From Rhodobacteraceae bacterium SB2 (GTDB lineage: Bacteria > Pseudomonadota > Alphaproteobacteria > Rhodobacterales > Rhodobacteraceae): DNA of 64,000 nt. The translations under genes were made by a program, and so were the position numbers. This document shows, one piece after another, positions 17,625-26,459 of the stretch (position 1 is its first letter; every line of letters starts with the position of its first letter). Location: NCBI GenBank assembly GCA_001642945.1, contig LGRT01000018.1, positions 347,678 to 411,677 on the forward strand. The letters run 5' to 3'. The notes under the pieces are model-generated. The model searched no databases. It saw only the letters and a list, made by a program, of their open reading frames with translations, and had not been told where the DNA came from.

Positions 17625-20600
17625 TCACATTATACGAATGATCGTATCAAAAAGATCGCGCGCAGTTTGCAGAATCTGAGCGGCTGCTTTGTAAGCCTGC
17701 TGCTGTTCCATCAATTTACCAGCCTCTTCATCAAGATTTACGCCCGAAAGCTCGTCCTCAGTAGCAATAGCTGCATCGCGTATAGCAGTTGCCGATGCAC
17801 TCAACAGCCGCCCAGACTCAAGTTGTGATCCGACCATCAACGCAATGTGTCGGAAATCATCCTGAAAACTGCTACGATCGGCCGTCGTTCGGCTTAAAGC
17901 GACCATGGCAATCATATTGCGCGCATCACCCGCATTCGATCGATTTAAAGCAATGTCAAAATAGTCACCGGTATTTCCAAAACCAGCCAGTTCAAAACGA
18001 TAATCATTGGCTTCAAATTCCACGACACCATTAGTAAAGCGCGTTGCCACAGAAGTTCCAGTTTCAACGTCAAATAATTCAACCCGGCCTGAAGCTGCAT
18101 CAACTACTTTAACGCGATAATCTCTTTGCGCTTTTTCATCTTCTTTACTGTTCATTTCAAAATTTGAAGAAAGGCGTTTCGCTCCATTTGTGTCAAGTAA
18201 AACAATAAAGTCTTCACTCGGTAGCCCGGTTATCGATAGCACCTGCCCGCTGAGGTTATCTACCGAAAGAGATACGTTTGAAGGCTCACCGCTATAGGAG
18301 TATGTTCTTATCCCAGTCTCTGTTAATTCCATCGAAAAATCGGCTGTTCCAAAGCCTAAATCGCCAGCCGCTGCACTGGGAGTTATGCGCAGCGGGCCGT
18401 TCACGGTCCCGTCGCTATTATAATATGCTAAGTCAAGGCCAATAATATAGGAAGACCCGTCAGCAGAAATTGTAGGCGTAACAGCGGAATTGCTAGAAGT
18501 GATCGCAAAACCACTGGCGACCGTCACCGTACCGTTAGCTTCGCCCCCAGAGGTGACAGCATTAGTTGCAGTCGTTGCCGAAGTTACGCCAGTAAAAGTG
18601 GTTCCAGCGGCATATGTAACGCTATTATAAATAACAGATGCGTCTTCGACTGTGTACTCCGCACCTGCAACAATAGCTGCTGTGCCAGCTCCGCTTATCG
18701 TAGAATCACCAACATGACGTACTGAAAATTTCGTGGCCGTCGCGCCCACCATCGCATCAAAAGTCTTTGCAAAACTTAGAACACCAGCCCCTTGATCAGA
18801 AATTGATATGTTGCTCAGAGTACCGGCCGCGATCAGCGCATCTAGTTCCGCTTTAACCTGAGTTGCTACTCCAGCATTTGTATTCGCGTAAATATCCGTT
18901 GCAAGTGTTATAGTCTCAGTGACACCGCCCAAAGTTACGGTGATATTGTCGCCGTTGCTCCAGCTTCCACCTGAAAACGAGAGAGTATCATTATCGGAAC
19001 TCAACGAAATACTAGAGCTAGATGAGCCATTTAATGTCGCGGCGCTTACTAAGGTAAAGTCACTAAAGGCGCGGCTTTTTACACCGCTCGTAGCAGTAGT
19101 TTCACTTGTAGCCAAACCAAATTCAGCTAAGTCACCGCCATCTAGGATTTCTATGCCGCTACCGTTTAAAACACCTCCAGGAACGTTTATTACGAAGCGG
19201 TCAATATATGGATCGACTGACGTGCCCGTTCCTGTGGTTTGAATTTCCGCCAAAACTCGGCCACTTTCGGGACCTTGCACGACAAACTCTCCAGTTTCAT
19301 ATCGAATATCATATTGTGAGGCTCCAACAAGAACAGACATTGTACTGCCTTCTTTGGGGTCAGTGCTTATTGCGGCCCCAGTCAATGACGGCAAAGCCGA
19401 CGTTGAACGAAAGGAGGTAAGCAGCGTTTTTGAAATATTATCAACCGATATATCGCTGAGTGAATTTGTGTTTATTGCAATATCTGTATCTAATGAAGAT
19501 CCATTCATCTTCCCAGATAGAGTGAAAAGTGTGTTCGCTGCCGCCAAACGTAACCCGTCAGGACTTGACTGCGGTTTTAAAAGTTCTGGTGCGATATCGA
19601 TTGAGAATTTACCTACCGTTCCCGCGTGACTTAAGGTCTCGCTTACCCCGCCTTCTTCTTTTGAAAAAGTCTGCGAGAAAGAACTGCTACTGGCATCTAG
19701 GCTAGAGGCAATCTTAAATGCCCGCGGAGAGCGCAAGCTCAAAGAACCAATGATTTTAGTATCTTGATTTAAATCAACGTCCGAGGCTAATAATTCATTA
19801 AAGTTTTTATCAAGAGAATTCACAGTCAGAGCTTCGCCGGCGATATTAGTTATTGAAATATCTTTGCCATCTGCTTGCAACAAAACAACGCGGGAGCCGT
19901 CTCGCGATACTTCTGCTGTGATCCCCGTCTGCACGTTGCGTTGATTAATTTTGTCAACCAACGGAGAAAGGTCAGAGTTTCCAAATATTCCCGAAATTGA
20001 AACTGGATCCTTATCCCCGGAAGAGAGGCTGAATGAAATAGAACCGGAAGAGGACGCACCGTTAGCCAATTGTAATGAGGCGTGTGTTCTGGCTTCAGCC
20101 ACAAAACCGTAAGGCTCAAGTTGAACATTTATATCGTCGGCAATGGTTTTCATATTCACGCCAGCATTTACAGATATATTGACATTTACTACATCATCAC
20201 TGGTCGACGTGGCCGTTCCGTTACTGTCCACCGTCGTAGTTTGAAATGAAAGGGTTTGCTTGGCGATTGAATTGAACATATCTCCCTGTTTGATCAATGA
20301 GCTAGTTGATCCTGCTGTTAGAATACTTGCTGCCGAGGTAACGGTTGAGTAGCCTCCAGGAAGGATATTGTTTATAGTTGCGCCGCGATAGCCAATACCA
20401 TCAAGCGGATTCAAATAATCTGCGCGATATTCCGCTTGTGATGTAAAGCCATTGGTCTCCGTCAAGAGAAGATGAGCTTCATTGCTTGACAGAGGAATAC
20501 CGGCAATCTGCCGCCCTTCACGCGTAAACACCCGAAAGTTCGAAGCGTCTTCAGCCGATTTAACAATAGCATCAGTCTGAGTAACAGAACCGCTTGATTC

Positions 20601-22607
20601 TATCTTTACACTTCCTGATGTAAATTCAGAGCTTCCAGTGATTTTTATTCCGCCCTCAAATCCGGCTGAAAACAGTCCCAATTCCTTAAGTCCCAATCCG
20701 GTTTCTATCGTAGCGCCGCTTGAATTCTTTTTCGTAGCTGTCAGAAAACCGTTATTTAAGTAATCCGCCAAATGGACATTATCCCGCAAACTATCAATCG
20801 GAAAACCACTGGCGACTGTCACTGTACCGTTAGCTACGCCCCCAGAGGTGACAACATTAGTTGCGGTGGTTGCCGAAGCTACGCCAGTAAAAGTGGCTCC
20901 CACAGCATATGTAACGTTGTTATAAACAACAGACGCGTCAGAGACTGTGTACTCCGCACCAGCAATAATAGCTGCTGTGCCCGCTCCGCTTATCACAGAA
21001 ACCGTATCTTCAGATACGGCAACTTCATAGGTGTCAGAACCTATTCCGAAGGTGAAACCTCTGAGCTCGCTCAACTCATTAAAGTTTAAAGTCAAATTTG
21101 GGTCTTGTCCCAAAGATGCCAAATCTAGGTTTTTTACGCCTGCTGGTATGTAGGCGACGGCCCCACCATTTAAAAACTCTGTATAGGCGACGGAAGACAA
21201 TGCATTGTTCGTAACATCTGTAATCGATGCTAAATCGGGGCGAGCCATCACAGCTGCTTCGCTGAGCATTTTAGCTGGACCAGTATTTGAACTATTGGGT
21301 GTGATAACAAAATTCGAAGCCGCAGCAATTTGGCGACCGTCAGTTAATAAAAACGATAGACGGTCTGCTTCCCCGCTCATTTTTTTTAATGTAAAGCTAT
21401 CACCGTGGAATGCTTGATTGTCTACGCGGACGATTGCTCCATTCAGATCAACTTCAGATCTACCTGTGCCAACAGCTTTGTTGTTACTATCGTAGGCCTC
21501 CCATGCACCAGATCGTCCATTATAACGAAAAGTTGTATCACCAACCCCATCTACCAAGCCGGGAACAGTAAGAACACTAACCTCTAAAGGACCATTATTT
21601 TCAAGAGCTGGCTCAACCACAAAGTCTCTTGCAGTGAACATGGAACGCCCAAACTGTCCATCGAAATCAATTCCATTTCTATGGGCCGTATTTACTTCGT
21701 TGATCATCCGATCGGCAAGCGTATCCACTTGTGTCTGAGTGTCTTGAATAACCGACAGCGCGGTCGATAGTCCTCTCAATCCACCATCATCAAGAATTTT
21801 TACGACCCTTGAACTTCCCAGCTTATAGCTGACTCCACTCTCTTCGCTATAAATTGGCTGAAGTGATTGTGCTTTTTCTCCATCGAGAAGTAAGGGGCCA
21901 GTAAGGTGCTCTCCTAGCCGCACATTTACATCATGACGCGGGCCGTAATTTACAGAAATACGGACCTTTTTAGAAACTTCAGCTATCAGACGATCCCTTT
22001 CATCCAGCAGAGCATTGGGGGGCGATCCACCCAAATTAGATGACCGGAGCTTTCCATTAACTGAACCTAACGAAGAAATAAGGCGATTAACTTCGCTTAC
22101 TTCTTGATCAATCGTCCCTGCGATTTGTGTTTCCAAATCACGCAACACAAAAGCTGTTACATTAAACGCATTTGCTAGCCCATTTCCTTGCTCAATCGCA
22201 GCAGCCCTTGGAGCCAAGTCACCTGGGCTCGCTTCAACATCTGAAAGGGCAAGGAAAAATTGTGATATTTGGGAAGATAAATCACCTTCACCTGGCAAAA
22301 TCGCATTTTCAAGCCTCTCCATCGATTCCACGAAAGTTTGTGAAGATTCAAAGCGGCTTTGTGAAGAATTAGTACTAGAAGCCAAAAATACGTTGTAGGC
22401 ACGACGGACTTCGCTCAAGTTAACGCCCAAACCAATCTGAGATGTAAGAGAGGTAAGCCCGCTTTGACTGCCCGAAACCTCCGACAAGTCGGCACTGCGC
22501 TTGCGATACCCTTCGGTGTTCACATTCGCGATGTTTTGACCGGTCACATTCAGCGCTTGGCGTTGCGCCTGAACTGCAGTTTTACCTATGTCAAATAAGC
22601 TTGCCAA
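17625..22607 (-). CDS. flgK: Flagellar hook-associated protein 1 FlgK, giant form
   Basis: 1660 aa, about three times the usual length. The N-terminal core (LNVTGQNIANVNTEGYRKRS, then the FlgK helical domain to about residue 330) and the C-terminal core (GVNLDEEAGKLMEQQQAYKA) are canonical, so the gene appears functional. Roughly 1100 residues of Ser/Thr/Gly-rich beta material lie between. This insert contains two near-identical modules (residues about 538-602 and 1303-1367, DNA repeats listed separately) and flagellin-IN-like stretches. The frame is open throughout. FlgK forms the hook-filament junction; the insert should be surface-exposed and could act in adhesion or phage/host interaction. 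Confidence 0.9.
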   Translation of the reverse strand: MASLFDIGKTAVQAQRQALNVTGQNIANVNTEGYRKRSADLSEVSGSQSGLTSLTSQIGLGVNLSEVRRAYNVFLASSTNSSQSRFESSQTFVESMERLENAILPGEGDLSSQISQFFLALSDVEASPGDLAPRAAAIEQGNGLANAFNVTAFVLRDLETQIAGTIDQEVSEVNRLISSLGSVNGKLRSSNLGGSPPNALLDERDRLIAEVSKKVRISVNYGPRHDVNVRLGEHLTGPLLLDGEKAQSLQPIYSEESGVSYKLGSSRVVKILDDGGLRGLSTALSVIQDTQTQVDTLADRMINEVNTAHRNGIDFDGQFGRSMFTARDFVVEPALENNGPLEVSVLTVPGLVDGVGDTTFRYNGRSGAWEAYDSNNKAVGTGRSEVDLNGAIVRVDNQAFHGDSFTLKKMSGEADRLSFLLTDGRQIAAASNFVITPNSSNTGPAKMLSEAAVMARPDLASITDVTNNALSSVAYTEFLNGGAVAYIPAGVKNLDLASLGQDPNLTLNFNELSELRGFTFGIGSDTYEVAVSEDTVSVISGAGTAAIIAGAEYTVSDASVVYNNVTYAVGATFTGVASATTATNVVTSGGVANGTVTVASGFPIDSLRDNVHLADYLNNGFLTATKKNSSGATIETGLGLKELGLFSAGFEGGIKITGSSEFTSGSVKIESSGSVTQTDAIVKSAEDASNFRVFTREGRQIAGIPLSSNEAHLLLTETNGFTSQAEYRADYLNPLDGIGYRGATINNILPGGYSTVTSAASILTAGSTSSLIKQGDMFNSIAKQTLSFQTTTVDSNGTATSTSDDVVNVNISVNAGVNMKTIADDINVQLEPYGFVAEARTHASLQLANGASSSGSISFSLSSGDKDPVSISGIFGNSDLSPLVDKINQRNVQTGITAEVSRDGSRVVLLQADGKDISITNIAGEALTVNSLDKNFNELLASDVDLNQDTKIIGSLSLRSPRAFKIASSLDASSSSFSQTFSKEEGGVSETLSHAGTVGKFSIDIAPELLKPQSSPDGLRLAAANTLFTLSGKMNGSSLDTDIAINTNSLSDISVDNISKTLLTSFRSTSALPSLTGAAISTDPKEGSTMSVLVGASQYDIRYETGEFVVQGPESGRVLAEIQTTGTGTSVDPYIDRFVINVPGGVLNGSGIEILDGGDLAEFGLATSETTATSGVKSRAFSDFTLVSAATLNGSSSSSISLSSDNDTLSFSGGSWSNGDNITVTLGGVTETITLATDIYANTNAGVATQVKAELDALIAAGTLSNISISDQGAGVLSFAKTFDAMVGATATKFSVRHVGDSTISGAGTAAIVAGAEYTVEDASVIYNSVTYAAGTTFTGVTSATTATNAVTSGGEANGTVTVASGFAITSSNSAVTPTISADGSSYIIGLDLAYYNSDGTVNGPLRITPSAAAGDLGFGTADFSMELTETGIRTYSYSGEPSNVSLSVDNLSGQVLSITGLPSEDFIVLLDTNGAKRLSSNFEMNSKEDEKAQRDYRVKVVDAASGRVELFDVETGTSVATRFTNGVVEFEANDYRFELAGFGNTGDYFDIALNRSNAGDARNMIAMVALSRTTADRSSFQDDFRHIALMVGSQLESGRLLSASATAIRDAAIATEDELSGVNLDEEAGKLMEQQQAYKAAAQILQTARDLFDTIIRIM
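18507..18699 (-). repeat. Direct repeat copy B inside flgK (193 bp)
   Basis: Aligned by hand with 20802-20994: both are 193 bp without gaps and differ at about 21 positions (near 89% identity). The copies are 2295 bp apart, an exact multiple of three, so both encode the same ~65-residue module (GAEYTV..AS..YN.VTYA.G.TFTGV). Confidence 0.9.
20802..20994 (-). repeat. Direct repeat copy A inside flgK (193 bp)
   Basis: Partner of 18507-18699. It encodes residues about 538-602, including AGAEYTVSDASVVYNNVTYA and TFTGVASATTATNVVTSGG. Similarity at the DNA level indicates fairly recent intragenic duplication or gene conversion. Confidence 0.9.
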
Positions 22608-22621
22608 CGAACTCTACTCCG

Positions 22622-22915
22622 TTATTTGCGTTCGAATTGCTGAACAAGTGCCTCTGCAATTCCAAGGCTGTTACGTTTTGAAATCGTTTGTGAAAACTCT
22701 TGATCCATCATCTCTAAAAACGGCTGCGTTCCGGAGTTACTTAGAATATCATCCGATAATTTCGCCGCCCGGCTGGATTTCATCAACTCATTGACAAAAA
22801 TTGCTTCAAATTGTTGCGCAACCTCTTCCAAAGAAGCTCTGCGATCAATACGCTCAAGCGCCGACGGCTCCACCCTGGCGCCCTGTGAAACAAATGCTCT
22901 TAATTCGTCAACCAT
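22622..22915 (-). CDS. flgJ: FlgJ-type rod-binding protein, single-domain
   Basis: 97 aa covering only the N-terminal rod-binding domain of FlgJ: ASLEEVAQQFEAIFVNELMKSSR, then QPFLEMMDQEFSQTISKR and GIAEALVQQFERK. The C-terminal muramidase of enterobacterial FlgJ is absent. It should act as the rod cap or scaffold in the periplasm, with wall cleavage left to the transglycosylase at 15121. It lies between flgI (8 nt upstream) and flgK (14 nt downstream) in one transcription unit. Confidence 0.88.
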   Translation of the reverse strand: MVDELRAFVSQGARVEPSALERIDRRASLEEVAQQFEAIFVNELMKSSRAAKLSDDILSNSGTQPFLEMMDQEFSQTISKRNSLGIAEALVQQFERK

Positions 22916-22923
22916 TGTACTTC

Positions 22924-24048
22924 CTAAATAATAATCAACTGCGCGCGAAGCGCACCGGAAACCTTCAACGCTTCCAATATAGCCACCAAGTCAGACGGAG
23001 TTGCGCCAACGGCATTAATCGCATCAACGATATCTGTCAGCTGAATGCCTGGATCAAACACAAAGGCTTTTGCAAGTTTCTCTTCTGCTCCTACCGCGCT
23101 ATCCGGAGTCACAACAGGTGCGGCCGGCGTAGCCACAACTCCAGCATCATTGGCAACCACATTGGTCTGTGTTTGTACGTTTGGATCTTCAGTCACTCGC
23201 ACAGTCAAGCTGCCATGGGTGATAGCGGCTGGCGTTACACGCACATTTCCATTGATGATGATTGTACCGGTTCGCGAATTCACAATCACCTGCGCAGGTG
23301 GTGTGGCGGGTTCTACCTCTACGTTTTCAAGCAGGCTGACAAAGGATACACGCTGCGTTGGATCCGCTGGCGCTTGCACGCGAATGGAGGAACCATCAAT
23401 CGGAACAGCACTTCCTTTCCCAAAAATATCATCAACCGCGCGTGACACCGCGCTTGCGGTTGAAAAGTCACTTCGATGAAGGTTTAAGATTAAAAACTCG
23501 TTTTCCAAGAAAGGTGTTTCGACCATTTTTTCAACAGTCGCTCCCTGTGGCACGCGGCCAACCGTGGGAATATTAACGGTTAATGATGATCCATCGGCCG
23601 CGGCAACGCCCAACCCCCCGACAGCCAAATTTCCCTGTGCAATCGCGTAAGTTTGCCCGTCTGCGCCCAAAAGCGGTGTCATCAAAAGCGTTCCACCGCG
23701 CAAAGACTCTGAAGCGCCCAGCGCCGATACGGTTACATCAAGCGTTTGTCCAGGTTTGATAAAGGGAGCCAAATCTGCCGTTACCATCACCGCTGCTGCG
23801 TTGGCACCCGATAAACCGGAGGTATCCGTTGACATGCCAAAACGCGACAGCATGGCCTGCATAGATTGCAAGGTGATCCCCAGATTTGCATCACCCGTTC
23901 CCGATAATCCGACAACCAATCCATACCCGACTAGTTGATTGTTGCGCACGCCAGCCAAACTGGCCAAGTCTTTTATACGATCCGCATGGGCTAGGCTGGC
24001 CAGTGCTGAAAACCAAAAGCAGAATACAAAATTAACCAAAAGTTTCAT
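22924..24048 (-). CDS. flgI: Flagellar P-ring protein FlgI
   Basis: 374 aa, normal length. A signal peptide (residues 1-22, ending SLAHA) is followed by the conserved start [31 protein letters not shown] and the end [22 protein letters not shown]. An Ala/Val/Thr-rich stretch around residues 305-325 is slightly longer than usual. The protein is exported by Sec and forms the P-ring around the rod in the peptidoglycan layer. Neighbours are flgH (12 nt upstream) and flgJ (downstream). Confidence 0.95.
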   Translation of the reverse strand: MKLLVNFVFCFWFSALASLAHADRIKDLASLAGVRNNQLVGYGLVVGLSGTGDANLGITLQSMQAMLSRFGMSTDTSGLSGANAAAVMVTADLAPFIKPGQTLDVTVSALGASESLRGGTLLMTPLLGADGQTYAIAQGNLAVGGLGVAAADGSSLTVNIPTVGRVPQGATVEKMVETPFLENEFLILNLHRSDFSTASAVSRAVDDIFGKGSAVPIDGSSIRVQAPADPTQRVSFVSLLENVEVEPATPPAQVIVNSRTGTIIINGNVRVTPAAITHGSLTVRVTEDPNVQTQTNVVANDAGVVATPAAPVVTPDSAVGAEEKLAKAFVFDPGIQLTDIVDAINAVGATPSDLVAILEALKVSGALRAQLIII

Positions 24049-24060
24049 CTTTTATCCTAT

Positions 24061-24720
24061 TTAAATTGGTGAAACAACGCTGAAGACTTTTGACAACCAG
24101 CCCTTTTTAGATGTGTCCGCTAATTCTCCTGCGCCAATATAAGTGATTTCCGCATTGGCAAGGCGGTTAGAGTTCACAATATTTCCGTTACCAATATCTT
24201 GCGGGCGCACGATCCCCTTCACGCGCACATACTCATCGCCATTATTCAGCGTCAGCTTTTTTTGACCCAAAATTTCTAGATTCCCATTTTGGTACAGGCG
24301 CACTACCGAGGCTGATACCAATCCTGTAACAGCATTGGATTGAGATGCCGATCCTGAGCCTGTAAATGCTTGCGTGGTGCCCAACCCGTAATCTGTTGCA
24401 ACGGCGTTAGGGAATACGCCTTTTGGCAATGTGACACCGAAGCTGTCATCTTTGCCACTCGTCGCAGATTGCGATTTAGTGGCCTGAAAGCTTTCATTCA
24501 ACGAAATGGTAAGGATATCGCCAACTTTTGAAGCTTTTCGTTCCGAGGCAAATAAGCCCTGCGCATTACCATCAAAAATCGCTCCATCAGCCACCTGTTC
24601 GGTGTCGTTTTCTTCTGGAAAAACCGGTGCGAACTCATCGCTGGCCAATTCTTCAACATATGTCGAACACGCCGACAAGCTGATGCAAAACAGAACAGAA
24701 AAAAGGTTGATGATGCGCAT
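24061..24720 (-). CDS. flgH: Flagellar L-ring lipoprotein FlgH
   Basis: 219 aa. A lipoprotein signal with lipobox LSAC (cysteine about residue 18) is followed by the FlgH core: LFASERKASKVGDILTISLNESFQA, LEILGQKKLTLNNGDEYVRVKGIVRPQDI and the end GWLSKVFS. It forms the L-ring in the outer membrane, stacked on FlgI. It is placed between flgG (11 nt upstream) and flgI. Confidence 0.95.
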   Translation of the reverse strand: MRIINLFSVLFCISLSACSTYVEELASDEFAPVFPEENDTEQVADGAIFDGNAQGLFASERKASKVGDILTISLNESFQATKSQSATSGKDDSFGVTLPKGVFPNAVATDYGLGTTQAFTGSGSASQSNAVTGLVSASVVRLYQNGNLEILGQKKLTLNNGDEYVRVKGIVRPQDIGNGNIVNSNRLANAEITYIGAGELADTSKKGWLSKVFSVVSPI

Positions 24721-24731
24721 TCTATGTCAGC

Positions 24732-25520
24732 CTATAGGTTGTTAGAGATGTATTTCATCATCTCATCCGCTGCGGTGATCGACTTCGAACTCACCTCATA
24801 AGCGCGCTGCGTTTCAATCATCTCGACCAGTTGCTGCACAACGTTTACATTCGAGCTTTCCAAAGATCCCTGCACCAGCTTACCCCGGCCTTCCGTGAAG
24901 GGAGCTCCGATTGTTGGCGCGCCGCTGGCAGCCGTTTCGACTAGAAAGTTTTCACCCAAAGCTTTTAACCCACGAGGGTTGGCAAAACCCGCCAAAGTAA
25001 TTTGGCCCAACTCGCTGGGCGCGGCATCACCAGACAACAGCGCAGTAACGAGCCCATCTTGCGAAATATTGATCTGTGAAGACCCAGAGGGGATGGTGAT
25101 TTGAGGTTGCAGCACATAGCCGCTTGACGTGGTCATCAGGCCATCTGCGTTTCTCGAAAACGTACCGTTGCGCGTATATCCAATATTCCCATCGGGCATA
25201 AGAATTTGAAAAAACCCATCGCCATCAACGGCCACATCTAAGGCGTTATCTGTAGTAATCATACTGCCCTGAGAGAATTTTTTTTCAGTGCTGACCGCAC
25301 GTACACCCGTGCCAAGCGCCAAGGAAGATGTTAGCGCCGTATCTTCAGAGGTTTGATCACCTCCCGAACGTGATATTTGATAAAGCAAGCTTTCAAAATT
25401 CACTCGGTCACTTTTAAAACCAACAGTATTCACGTTGGCAAGATTGTTTGAGATCACCTGCATTCGTGTTTGCTGCGCCGTCAAACCGGTTTTCGCGACA
25501 TACATTGCTGAAGAAGACAT
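24732..25520 (-). CDS. flgG: Flagellar distal rod protein FlgG
   Basis: 262 aa from ATG 25520, chosen because GAGAGGTG sits just upstream and the protein then starts SSSAMYVAKTGLTAQQTRM, the usual FlgG length. The longer frame to 25652 would add an unrelated 44-residue leader. The N-terminal SNNLANVNTVGFKSDRVNF and C-terminal GSLESSNVNVVQQLVEMIETQRAYE motifs are canonical. It polymerises as the distal rod through the P and L rings. Confidence 0.95.
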   Translation of the reverse strand: MSSSAMYVAKTGLTAQQTRMQVISNNLANVNTVGFKSDRVNFESLLYQISRSGGDQTSEDTALTSSLALGTGVRAVSTEKKFSQGSMITTDNALDVAVDGDGFFQILMPDGNIGYTRNGTFSRNADGLMTTSSGYVLQPQITIPSGSSQINISQDGLVTALLSGDAAPSELGQITLAGFANPRGLKALGENFLVETAASGAPTIGAPFTEGRGKLVQGSLESSNVNVVQQLVEMIETQRAYEVSSKSITAADEMMKYISNNL

Positions 25521-25665
25521 TTCGACACCTCTCTTTTGCAAATAGTAATGCAAATGATATGCCAAAGTTAAAAAGAGGCGGCGTTTATTGAAATTAACCA
25601 AAGCGCCTACTCTCAAAAAGCCATAGGCAGCGCCCCACCATAAGCTCGCCAAGGAAAAGGGCTTT

Positions 25666-26430
25666 TTAGGTGCCCGGGAGGCGCATAATGCGCGTTGTGG
25701 CTTCGTCTAGGTTTTTAGCTTCTTTGATAAACTTTACGTTCAATTCAAAATATCGCTGGCCCTCAATATTCGCCAAAAGTGCATCCAAGGCTGTTGCGTT
25801 GCTGCCTTCCAAAAAGCCTTGAGCCACTTCGGCGCGCTGATCCGCAACCGGCATTTCATTTCGATTATATGGGCGTATGTATCCGTCTATCGATTTCACC
25901 AATTGCGCATCTTCGGCCAATGTTGTCCCTAAGATCGCAATTTGTTGCCGCGTTCCATCTGGAGCATCAACCGGTTCGATCAAAACAACGCCCGACTCGT
26001 CAATGATCAGATCGCGGCTTTGCGGCACATTGATCTTTTCCATATCATTATCAAGCATGTAATTGCCGGCGCCATCGGTCAAAAATCGATCCGCCGTTAT
26101 GGCGAAATCACCGCGCCTTGATAAGGCAATATCGGCACCGTTTTTAGGCTCAATAAAAAAATATCCTTCATCGCGGATGGCAAAATCCATCCGTTCATCC
26201 GTGCGTTGGATAGCTCCGTTTTGTGACGAAAACAACGTTTCCTGGCTGGCCTGAGCGAAATATCGGCTTTGATATTGGTCCATATTGGCCAAAAAGGTGC
26301 TTGCGCGCACAGTCGACAGATCTTTTTTGAAACCTGGCACGTTTAAATTTGCCAGGTTTTGCGCGTTTACCCTTTGGTCAAAGCGTGAATTCGAAAGAGA
26401 ATTCAACGCAGTATATATCATCCGATCCAT
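25666..26430 (-). CDS. flgF: Flagellar proximal rod protein FlgF
   Basis: 254 aa. The N-terminal axial motif is somewhat divergent (ALNSLSNSRFDQRVNAQNLANLNVPGFKKD). The centre contains DFAIRDEGYFFIEPKNG and the end QGFLEGSNATALDALLANIEGQRYFE, as expected for FlgF of alphaproteobacteria. It forms part of the proximal rod. Start ATG 26430 gives the usual length; it lies 29 nt after the flgE stop. Confidence 0.88.
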   Translation of the reverse strand: MDRMIYTALNSLSNSRFDQRVNAQNLANLNVPGFKKDLSTVRASTFLANMDQYQSRYFAQASQETLFSSQNGAIQRTDERMDFAIRDEGYFFIEPKNGADIALSRRGDFAITADRFLTDGAGNYMLDNDMEKINVPQSRDLIIDESGVVLIEPVDAPDGTRQQIAILGTTLAEDAQLVKSIDGYIRPYNRNEMPVADQRAEVAQGFLEGSNATALDALLANIEGQRYFELNVKFIKEAKNLDEATTRIMRLPGT

Positions 26431-26459
26431 ATCAGACCCCTGCTATGCCCGCCTTAGCC

